Source: an uncultured Collinsella sp. (GTDB lineage Bacteria > Actinomycetota > Coriobacteriia > Coriobacteriales > Coriobacteriaceae). Taken from it: a DNA stretch of 8,098 bases. The translations under genes were made by a program, and so were the position numbers. The notes under the pieces were generated by a model that was given only the letters and a program-made list of their open reading frames with translations, was not told the DNA's origin and did not search any database. The DNA is taken from NCBI GenBank assembly GCA_958419975.1, contig CATZIG010000084.1, forward strand, positions 1 to 8,098. Reading direction: 5' to 3'. Of the stretch, positions 1 to 6,771 are shown piece after piece; positions within the stretch are counted from its first letter, which is position 1; every line of letters starts with the position of its first letter.

Positions 1-17
1 CGGCAGAACGGCGTAAC

Positions 18-434
18 CTAGAGATCTCCGCCTGCGCCCAAAAGCTTGCGCATGACTTGCTCGGGGTTGACTGAGCCGTCGCGCGGGGCCAGGGCGGTAA
101 TCTTCTTCTGCATCTTGTACTCGTGCAGCTCATCTTCGAGCTGGCGTACGCGGGCGCGGAGCTTCTCGTTCTCGCGCTCGCGCTCCTCGGCACGCTCCTT
201 CATATCGAGGATGCGCACCACGCCGGCAAGGTTGATGCCCTCGTCGGTCAGCTGGTTGATGAGCTCCAGGCGCTCGATATCGGCGCGCGAATACAGGCGC
301 GTGTTGCCGCCCGAGCGCTGGGGGTTCACCAGGCCCTTGGACTCGTAGACGCGCAGAGTCTGCGGGTGCATGCCGGTCAGCTCGGCCGCCACGCTGATCA
401 TGTACAGCGGTTTGTTCCTATTGTCCTCGGCCAT
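18..434 (-). CDS. hspR: HspR, MerR-family heat-shock repressor
   Basis: This 138-residue protein is a MerR-type DNA-binding regulator. Residues 11-31 (YMISVAAELTGMHPQTLRVYE) form the helix-turn-helix, and the following segment to about residue 50 (NPQRSGGNTRLYS) is the wing; both match HspR closely. Residues 78-112 are rich in Glu, Arg and Lys with heptad-like spacing and probably form the dimerising coiled coil. Length fits the family (about 120-150 residues). In Streptomyces and mycobacteria HspR represses the dnaK operon with DnaK as co-repressor, and the gene is the last of that operon, as here. The start is supported by a purine-rich AAAGGGG about 9 nt upstream. The 72-bp gap after dnaJ contains a lone TATGAT at 468-473 (minus strand) without a recognisable -35 box, so a private promoter is not supported. 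Identification is by motif and context. Confidence 0.93.
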   Translation of the reverse strand: MAEDNRNKPLYMISVAAELTGMHPQTLRVYESKGLVNPQRSGGNTRLYSRADIERLELINQLTDEGINLAGVVRILDMKERAEERERENEKLRARVRQLEDELHEYKMQKKITALAPRDGSVNPEQVMRKLLGAGGDL

Positions 435-506
435 GCTACCTGACCCCTTTCCGTCTCGTTATCGTCCATCATAAGCCCGCGGGCGCGGGCGTGCGCCACG
501 ACCGCC

Positions 507-1472
507 CTAGTACGTCGCCTTGTAACGGTTGACTTTCTCGCGATAGTCGCGCGTGTCGGCCTCGCGCAGCCTGGTCATGGCATCGCACTCGTCATCGGAT
601 AGGTTCGTGGGGACCTGCACCTTGATCTCGACGAGCAGCGCGCCTGTGCGGCCACGGTGCTTAACGTCGGGCGCCCCCATTTCCTTAAAGCGGAACTTCT
701 TGCCCGTCTGGGTACCCGCGGGCACCTTCAGACGAACCGTCGCACCGCCGGGCGTCGGCACGTCCACCGTGCAGCCGAGCGCCGCCTCATAGACCGAGAT
801 CGGCACCTCCATGGTCACATCGGCACCCTTGCGCTTAAACAGCGGGTGCTCCTCCACATGCGTGGTCACGACCAGGTCGCCGCGCTCGCCGCCGGCAACG
901 CCATACTCGCCGCGACGCTTGTAGCGTAGCTTGCCGCCGTCGACCGCGCCCGCGGGCACCGAGACCGTAATGGTCTGCTGCTCGCCTGTCGAGGGAATGC
1001 GATAGGTGACCTTGTGCGTCACGCCGCGAAACGCGTCCTCGGCCGTCACATCGACGGTCAGCGACAGGTCGCCGCCCTTGCGAGCACGGCTGCGACCCGC
1101 GCCGGCACCGGCAGCGCCCGCAGCCCCGGCAAAGCCCGAGCCCCAATCGCTGCCCCAGGCGCCGTTGCCGCTAAAGATGCTGTCGAAGATGTCGCCCCAG
1201 CCGCTGGCACCCGCGCCGGCACCGTAGCCGCCGCCATACGCGCCGCCCGCGCCCGGCATGCCGCCAAACATGAGCATCTGGTCGTACTCTTTGCGCTTCT
1301 TCTCGTCCGAAAGCGTCTCGTAGGCCTCGCTGATCTCCTTGAACTTGGCCTCGTCGCCGCCGGCATCGGGGTGATATTTTTGCGCGAGCTTGCGAAACGC
1401 GCTCTTGATCTCTTTGTCGGAGGCGCTCTTGGATACGCCCAGGATGTCATAGAAGGTTTTGCCTGCAGCCAT
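507..1472 (-). CDS. dnaJ: DnaJ (Hsp40), class B type without zinc finger
   Basis: This 321-residue Hsp40 co-chaperone should deliver unfolded clients to DnaK and stimulate its ATPase. The J domain occupies about residues 6-67, with the essential HPD at 34-36. A Gly/Ala-rich region with scattered Phe and Trp follows at about 69-131. Two beta-rich substrate-binding domains follow at about 134-212 and 213-290 (VPAGAVDGGKLRYK, VPAGTQTGKKFRF). The four CxxCxGxG repeats of classical DnaJ are absent: the place where they would insert in the first C-terminal domain is a short loop (about 160-167), and only two cysteines exist in the protein. That makes it a class B (CbpA-like) protein, shorter than the usual 370-390 residues. 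The start has a strong AGGAGAGGAG at 1478-1487, 5 nt before the ATG. It lies between grpE and hspR. A zinc-finger DnaJ may exist elsewhere in the genome (inference). Confidence 0.95.
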   Translation of the reverse strand: MAAGKTFYDILGVSKSASDKEIKSAFRKLAQKYHPDAGGDEAKFKEISEAYETLSDEKKRKEYDQMLMFGGMPGAGGAYGGGYGAGAGASGWGDIFDSIFSGNGAWGSDWGSGFAGAAGAAGAGAGRSRARKGGDLSLTVDVTAEDAFRGVTHKVTYRIPSTGEQQTITVSVPAGAVDGGKLRYKRRGEYGVAGGERGDLVVTTHVEEHPLFKRKGADVTMEVPISVYEAALGCTVDVPTPGGATVRLKVPAGTQTGKKFRFKEMGAPDVKHRGRTGALLVEIKVQVPTNLSDDECDAMTRLREADTRDYREKVNRYKATY

Positions 1473-1494
1473 CGTAGCTCCTCTCCTGTTTCAT

Positions 1495-1515
1495 CCGCCG
1501 CCCAGCGGGCGGCGG
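1495..1515 (-). promoter_or_regulatory. GC hairpin just upstream of the dnaJ ribosome-binding site
   Basis: A perfect 9-bp all-GC stem pairs 1495-1503 with 1507-1515 around a 3-nt loop. In the mRNA it ends 7 nt before the AGGAGAGGAG that serves dnaJ, so it could affect ribosome access or block 3'-to-5' decay. No uridine run follows it on the minus strand, so it is not an intrinsic terminator. The structure is directly visible; the role is inferred. Confidence 0.5.
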
Positions 1516-1544
1516 CTCATGCTTTCATATGGCACTAGGCCAGA

Positions 1545-1574
1545 AAGGGCCCCGGGTGTTGCCCCGGGGCCCTT
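1545..1574 (-). terminator. Strong hairpin directly after grpE, possible attenuator
   Basis: A perfect 12-bp stem pairs 1545-1556 with 1563-1574 around a 6-nt loop. In operon direction it begins 5 nt after the grpE stop codon and is followed by TTTCTGG, only a poor uridine tract. It may therefore terminate some transcripts, lowering dnaJ-hspR relative to dnaK-grpE, or simply stabilise the 3' end of a processed dnaK-grpE mRNA. The reverse strand also lacks a good uridine run. Confidence 0.55.
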
Positions 1575-1579
1575 CTCAA

Positions 1580-2422
1580 TTACTCCTCGGTGCTCTCGGC
1601 CGTATCGGCCACAGCATCCTCGGGCGCCGCTTCGGGCTCCGGTGCGGGGCGTTTCTCGCCGCCGTAGGTCACCGTCACCATCGCGGAACGCAGTATGCGA
1701 TCCGCCATGCGGTAGCCCTTCTGGTACACGTCGTTGACGGTCTCATCGTACTGCGATGCGTCCTCGACGCGACCCACGGCTTGGTGCTCGAGCGGATCGA
1801 ACGCCTCGCCCTTGGGGTCGATGGGCTCAACGCCCTCGTGCGCAAACACATCGAGCAGCTTGGCATGTACCGCGTCAACGCCATCGACGAACTGCTTAAA
1901 GTCATCGGAAAGCTCTTGGCTGCGGGCATGGTCGATCGCGCGCTCGATATCGTCGATCACCGGCAACAGCGCGGTGACAAGCTTCTCGGTCGCGCGCTCG
2001 CGCTCGGCGATGCGCTCGTTTGCGGTGCGGCGACGGAAGTTCTCCCAGTCGGCCTGCAGACGGGCGGTGCGCTCGGTAGCGTCCTTTGCTTTGTCCTCGG
2101 CGGCCTTCTGAGCCTCTGCCGCAGCATCGAGCTCATTGCGCACGTCGGCAAGCTCCTTTTGGGCCTGCTCGAACTTGAGCTTAAAGTCGTTGTCGGCGGC
2201 TTCTTCACCGGCGCGGATAGCGGCTTCCACCATCTCGTCCTCGGTCATCGTCGCCTCCTTGTTGGAATCCTCTACCTGGTTCTCGGCAGCCTCGGCGGCC
2301 GCGGCCTCGTTGGCCTCGGTATCGTCGACGGCCTCTACGGGAATCTTCACGTCCTTCTCCTCAGAGTCAACGGGGGCGGCGCCAGCGGCGGCCGCCTCCG
2401 TGCGAGCTTTACGGGCGGACAT
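1580..2422 (-). CDS. grpE: GrpE, nucleotide exchange factor of DnaK
   Basis: GrpE dimers release ADP from DnaK and so reset the chaperone cycle. Recognisable stretches are the long helix at about 80-150 with RLQADWENFRRR (121-132), LLPVIDDIERAI (152-163), and the beta-domain signatures EGVEPIDPKGEAFDPLEHQAV (196-216) and VYQKGYRMADRILRSAMVTV (232-251). At 280 residues it is longer than the usual 180-220 because of a 58-residue acidic, Ala-rich head and an acidic Pro/Ala tail (about 258-280). The chosen ATG lies 2 nt after the dnaK stop codon, with a GAGGA inside the last dnaK codons, which suggests translational coupling. A second in-frame ATG (M59, at 2248) has a near-perfect AAGGAGG 5 nt upstream and would give a 222-residue protein of typical size. 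Family identity is certain; the true start is less so. Confidence 0.97.
   Translation of the reverse strand: MSARKARTEAAAAGAAPVDSEEKDVKIPVEAVDDTEANEAAAAEAAENQVEDSNKEATMTEDEMVEAAIRAGEEAADNDFKLKFEQAQKELADVRNELDAAAEAQKAAEDKAKDATERTARLQADWENFRRRTANERIAERERATEKLVTALLPVIDDIERAIDHARSQELSDDFKQFVDGVDAVHAKLLDVFAHEGVEPIDPKGEAFDPLEHQAVGRVEDASQYDETVNDVYQKGYRMADRILRSAMVTVTYGGEKRPAPEPEAAPEDAVADTAESTEE
2254..2260 (-). promoter_or_regulatory. Internal ribosome-binding site for alternative GrpE start
   Basis: AAGGAGG on the minus strand lies 5 nt before the in-frame ATG of codon 59 of grpE. It is a better Shine-Dalgarno match than the one at the annotated start, so initiation of a shorter GrpE (222 residues) is plausible. 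It could also be chance, since Lys-Glu-Ala codons readily spell this motif. Confidence 0.45.
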
Positions 2423-2424
2423 GA

Positions 2425-4317
<1,893 letters not shown>

Positions 4318-4516
4318 TAGAAATTCCCTCTCTCTTTTGCGTTCGCGCCGCCTCGACGATCTGTCGCGCGGCGCTTCGGCTTGTCTTTCAGGATGTAGTG
4401 TATCCCCTTATGGGCCGGAATATACAAAATCTAAGTCAATTCATATAAGATTTCTTATTGCTGAGAGTTTAGGTTCTTAAATGCGCAGGTAGACGCACTG
4501 TTTGAGTTCTCGGCAA
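4318..4516 (-). promoter_or_regulatory. dnaK leader and presumed promoter region
   Basis: This AT-richer stretch precedes dnaK and must hold its promoter unless transcription enters from farther upstream. On the minus strand it contains TTGACT (4434-4439), TATATT (4419-4424, only 9 nt away, too close to pair with it), TTGTAT (4421-4426) and TACACT (about 4396-4401), plus a small hyphenated palindrome ATAAG/CTTAT (4445-4458). No pair of boxes has ideal spacing. No CIRCE element (TTAGCACTC/GAGTGCTAA) is present. For the HspR operator CTTGAGT-N7-ACTCAAG, only one half-like TTTGAGT (4501-4507) is seen. The exact start site and operator are undetermined. Confidence 0.4.
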
Positions 4517-4536
4517 ATCTATCGAGATCTATGTAG
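4517..4536. repeat. Two imperfect 10-bp tandem units
   Basis: ATCTATCGAG is followed directly by ATCTATGTAG (8 of 10 identical) in the gap between dnaK and the 62-bp repeats. Nothing suggests a function; it may be chance. Confidence 0.35.
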
Positions 4537-4579
4537 AGATGGCTGAGGTTTGCGTCCGGGGGTGCCTGGGGGCCGTCTT

Positions 4580-4765
4580 GCGGAAAGCTCATCCCGGTTT
4601 GAGCGTGGATTCCGGGTCGCAGTTTCCGTCTGAAGGCTCAACCGGAAACCGTATCCCGTTTTGAGAGCTGATACCGGCTCGCATTTTCCGCTAGCGGGCC
4701 TAACCGGAAACTGCAACCCGTTTTTCGACAAAATAATGGGATGCGGTTTCCGCAAGCACGCTCAA
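4580..4765. repeat. Three imperfect 62-bp tandem repeats with internal inverted repeats
   Basis: Three abutting units of exactly 62 bp occupy 4580-4641, 4642-4703 and 4704-4765. Ungapped identities counted by hand are 44/62 (1 vs 2), 41/62 (2 vs 3) and 38/62 (1 vs 3). Shared blocks are CGGAAA near the start, CCCG at about unit position 14, TTTCCG at 44-49 and a final AA. In every unit the GGAAA...CCC part is roughly repeated in inverted orientation (GGG...TTTCC), so the array holds six half-sites of alternating direction. In unit 3 the stem pairs 4705-4719 with 4738-4752 with one mismatch and one wobble. The units diverge too much for CRISPR and have no spacers. The 62-bp period is not a multiple of three, which argues against a coding repeat. 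Role unknown; it could be a regulator-binding array, a transcribed structured element or a remnant of a repeat family. Confidence 0.8.
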
Positions 4766-4886
4766 TCGCCCAATATTTCAAGTCACCTTTAGCTAACATT
4801 TATGCAGCTCAACGGCCCCACCTGCGCGTTTTTTAGTAAACCTTGGCATACTCGGCGAACGGTATGAAGATGCCGGCCAGAGGGTA
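4766..4886. other. Intergenic DNA upstream of the ferredoxin promoter
   Basis: I see no gene here. A run of six T residues follows CTGCGCG near 4825-4836, but the only stem that could precede it is 4 bp (GCAG/CTGC), so it is not called a terminator. Confidence 0.4.
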
Positions 4887-4914
4887 TTGCAAACGGTCGC
4901 TCCCGTGGTATGTT
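4887..4914 (+). promoter_or_regulatory. Predicted sigma-70-type promoter of the ferredoxin gene
   Basis: TTGCAA (4887-4892) and TATGTT (4909-4914) are separated by 16 bp. A TGG directly before the -10 box gives an extended -10 (TGnTATGTT). Transcription would start near 4921, leaving a leader of about 55 nt before the ferredoxin ATG. The boxes are seen in the sequence; activity is inferred. Confidence 0.6.
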
Positions 4915-4975
4915 TTTGCCCGAATCAAACCGGCGCGCATCGCCTGTAGCGTCGGTCAACAGAGAGGAAACTACC

Positions 4976-5161
4976 ATGGCTCATCCCGTAATTGATGCCG
5001 ACGAGTGCATCGCTTGTGGCGTTTGCGTCGACTCCTGCCCCGCTGGCGTTCTGGAGCTCCAGGACGTCGCTACCGTCGCTGACGAGGACTCCTGCGTCGC
5101 CTGTGGCGCTTGCCAGGACGCTTGCCCCGCTGGCGCGATCACCGAGATCGTCGAGGAGTAA
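4976..5161 (+). CDS. Small 2[4Fe-4S] ferredoxin
   Basis: This 61-residue soluble electron carrier is of the clostridial type. Two CxxCxxCxxxCP motifs are visible, CIACGVCVDSCP (Cys 11, 14, 17, 21) and CVACGACQDACP (Cys 40, 43, 46, 50). In this fold each cluster takes three cysteines from one motif and the fourth from the other. The two halves resemble each other, as expected from the ancient internal duplication of the family. Such ferredoxins serve pyruvate:ferredoxin oxidoreductase, hydrogenases and similar enzymes in anaerobes; the partner here cannot be told from context. The ATG at 4976 is preferred because AGAGAGG lies about 8 nt upstream. An in-frame ATG at 4910 would overlap the predicted -10 box and add residues unlike ferredoxins. 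It is transcribed alone, divergent from dnaK and convergent with the nad operon. Confidence 0.96.
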   Translation: MAHPVIDADECIACGVCVDSCPAGVLELQDVATVADEDSCVACGACQDACPAGAITEIVEE

Positions 5162-5203
5162 CAACTCCCCCACTTGCACACTCAAAAGTACACCGTGCAC
5201 AAA

Positions 5204-5241
5204 AAAAGGAGGCTTCCGCATCGCCGCGGAGGCCTCCTTTT
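5204..5241. terminator. Bidirectional intrinsic terminator between ferredoxin and nad operon
   Basis: A 16-bp stem with a single G-T wobble pairs 5204-5219 with 5226-5241 around a 6-nt loop. The plus strand ends in TTTT after the GC part. The minus strand ends in seven T residues (5201-5207 read in reverse). It lies 42 nt after the ferredoxin stop codon and about 120 nt beyond the niaR stop codon, so it can end both convergent transcripts, and looks stronger for the minus strand. Confidence 0.9.
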
Positions 5242-5279
5242 GCATATGTGGGCAGCTAATTTGGAGCGGGACCCTTGGC

Positions 5280-5345
5280 AGTTGCGGTGGAATAGTTCTG
5301 TTTTATGTCTTGGATGCCGATTTTAGGAACTATTTCACCGCAACT
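5280..5345. repeat. 66-nt inverted repeat (19-bp arms) downstream of niaR
   Basis: The arms at 5280-5298 and 5327-5345 (AGTTGCGGTGGAATAGTTC and its near-perfect complement) form a 19-bp stem with one G-T wobble around a 28-nt loop. No run of T follows on either strand, so it is not a simple terminator. Placed between a stop codon and a terminator, it resembles a REP-like or miniature palindromic intergenic element. Copies elsewhere in the genome cannot be tested here. Another possibility is an mRNA-stabilising structure at the 3' end of the nad transcript. Confidence 0.75.
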
Positions 5346-5362
5346 TATAGATGCGGCGTCGA

Positions 5363-5908
5363 CTAGGACAAATCGTCTTCGTAGGGCATCAGGTCTGCTA
5401 GGTAGCCTTTTTCCTTGAGCATCGCCTCGATCTCGTCGAGGGTCTGTTCGTCCTCCGCCGCAATGCGATGGAAGTGATAGCCGCTCGTCACCGTTAGTAG
5501 CGGAAAGCTCTTGCCGCTCTCGATATCGTGCAGGTAGCGCTCGACATCTCGACGATTGCGAATGTCCAGGTCGGCCGTGATCTTGCCGTACACGCGGTGA
5601 TTGACGATCACGTTGAGCACGGCGCCGCCGGCGTCGACGATACTCGTGAGCTCATCGCCTGCCTGCTCCACGCTGTGGCGAACCTTGACCAAGCGCGTGG
5701 GCACGGCGGGGCTGCTGGGGGCCTCCTGCAGCACATAACCACGGTTGGTGGCCACGACATCGTGCCCATCGGCACGCAGCAGGGCAATATCCTGAACCAC
5801 GATCTGACGGCTCACGCCAACCTCGCGGGCAAGTGCGCTGCCCGAAACGGGCTCCTTGGCCACCTCGAGCACGTCCATGATGGCACGGCGACGCTCGCGG
5901 GCGTTCAT
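5363..5908 (-). CDS. niaR: NiaR-type transcriptional repressor of NAD biosynthesis (HTH plus 3H domain)
   Basis: This 181-residue regulator has an N-terminal winged helix-turn-helix (about 4-60; GSALAREVGVSRQIVVQDIALLRADG) and a C-terminal 3H domain (about 72-170). The conserved His residues are H78 in VRHSVEQAGDEL, H104 in NHRVYGKI and H145/H147 in GYHFHRI. H78, E86, H145 and H147 match in order and spacing the four metal ligands that I recall for the Thermotoga NiaR structure (TM1602). NiaR represses NAD synthesis and niacin uptake genes when niacin is plentiful. Its position as last gene of nadB-nadC-niaR fits that role and implies autoregulation, but the operon promoter and operator lie outside the window. 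The ATG shares one base with the nadC stop codon (TAATG), so it is probably translated by coupling; its own ribosome-binding site (GGACGG) is weak. Family is fairly sure, ligand specificity inferred. Confidence 0.88.
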   Translation of the reverse strand: MNARERRRAIMDVLEVAKEPVSGSALAREVGVSRQIVVQDIALLRADGHDVVATNRGYVLQEAPSSPAVPTRLVKVRHSVEQAGDELTSIVDAGGAVLNVIVNHRVYGKITADLDIRNRRDVERYLHDIESGKSFPLLTVTSGYHFHRIAAEDEQTLDEIEAMLKEKGYLADLMPYEDDLS

Positions 5909-6768
5909 TATTTACCGTCCAGCAGACGCAGGTGCTTAAGCGAGAGGTCGAGGATCGGCGCAGAGTGCGTCAGGGCGCCCGAGCTAATATAGTCGACACC
6001 CAGATCGGCCAGGGCGCGAATGTTGTCGGCGTCCACGTTGCCCGAGCACTCGGTCTTGGCGCGACCGGCGATAAGCTCAATCGCGGCGGTCATGTCGTCA
6101 TGGGTCATGTTGTCGAACATGATGATGTCGGCGCCGGCCTCCACGGCCTCGCGCACCATGTCCAGGTTCTCGCACTCAATCTCGACCGTCGTGGTAAACG
6201 ACGCATGGGCGCGCGCCATCTCGATCGCACGCGTCACGCCGCCGGCGGCATCGATGTGGTTGTCCTTGAGCATGACGGCCGTCGACAGGTTGTAGCGGTG
6301 GTTGCTGCCGCCGCCAATCTCAACCGCCGCCTTCTCAAACACGCGCATGCCCGGCGTGGTCTTGCGCGTGTCGACGAGCACGGTCTTGGTTCCCTCGAGC
6401 GCCGCGGCCATGCTGTGTGTATAGGTAGCGATGCCGCTCATGCGCTGCAGGTAGTTGAGCGCCACGCGCTCACCCGAAAGCAGCACGCGCGCATCGCCGC
6501 GCACCTGACCCACATGGTCGCCGGCGTGCACCTCGTCGCCATCGGCAACGTCGAGCAGCACCGAGCTCTGCGAATCCAGCAGCTCAAAGGTACGAGCGAA
6601 CACATCCAGGCCGGCGATGATGCCATCGGCTTTGGCGATAAGCTCCACCGTGGCGGGACGCGCCGTGGGGCACACGCTCGCCGTGCTCACGTCCTCAAAC
6701 GTAATGTCCTCGCGCAGAGCCTGCAGAATCAGATCATCGACGACGAGCTTCATGGTAATGGGATTCAT
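5908..6768 (-). CDS. nadC: Nicotinate-nucleotide pyrophosphorylase (quinolinate phosphoribosyltransferase)
   Basis: NadC converts quinolinate and phosphoribosyl pyrophosphate to nicotinate mononucleotide, CO2 and pyrophosphate, the step where the de novo route joins the common NAD pathway. The 286-residue length is typical. Signatures seen are ERVALNYLQRMSGIAT (100-115), DTRKTTPGMR (133-142), EIGGGSNHRYNLS (150-162), LKDNH (167-171), EIECEN (196-201), FDNM (218-221), SGNV (242-245) and ISSGALTHS (261-269). Arg135, Lys136, His157, Arg158, Lys168, Glu198 and Asp219 fall at positions used for substrate and PRPP binding in the family. The ATG at 6768 is supported by GGAGGAG 6 nt upstream, located in the last nadB codons. 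The in-frame ATG five codons later has no comparable site. It is 3 nt from nadB and overlaps niaR by 1 nt. Confidence 0.98.
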   Translation of the reverse strand: MNPITMKLVVDDLILQALREDITFEDVSTASVCPTARPATVELIAKADGIIAGLDVFARTFELLDSQSSVLLDVADGDEVHAGDHVGQVRGDARVLLSGERVALNYLQRMSGIATYTHSMAAALEGTKTVLVDTRKTTPGMRVFEKAAVEIGGGSNHRYNLSTAVMLKDNHIDAAGGVTRAIEMARAHASFTTTVEIECENLDMVREAVEAGADIIMFDNMTHDDMTAAIELIAGRAKTECSGNVDADNIRALADLGVDYISSGALTHSAPILDLSLKHLRLLDGK

Positions 6769-6771
6769 GGT

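Noticed and set aside
468..473. -10 box of a separate hspR promoter
   Set aside because: TATGAT on the minus strand has no -35 box at 16-18 bp, and the upstream DNA is almost pure GC.
475..490. Terminator between dnaJ and hspR
   Set aside because: Only a 6-bp GCCCGC/GCGGGC stem with a 4-nt loop and no T tract; likely a by-product of GC-rich sequence.
4501..4521. HAIR operator for HspR
   Set aside because: TTTGAGT matches six of seven positions of one half, but the second half at the required 7-nt spacing matches poorly.
4519..4755. 78-codon minus-strand frame across the 62-bp repeats
   Set aside because: The 62-bp period is out of frame, the peptide resembles no family known to me, and I see no persuasive ribosome-binding site.
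4580..4765. CRISPR array
   Set aside because: The units abut without unique spacers and differ at about a third of positions; no cas genes are present.
4910..4975. Longer ferredoxin starting at the ATG at 4910
   Set aside because: That ATG lies in the predicted -10 box, has no ribosome-binding site, and adds residues unlike the family; the ATG at 4976 has both a good site and the expected N-terminus.
4789..4977. 62-codon minus-strand frame over the ferredoxin promoter
   Set aside because: It overlaps the promoter and leader of the ferredoxin gene and has no recognisable motif.
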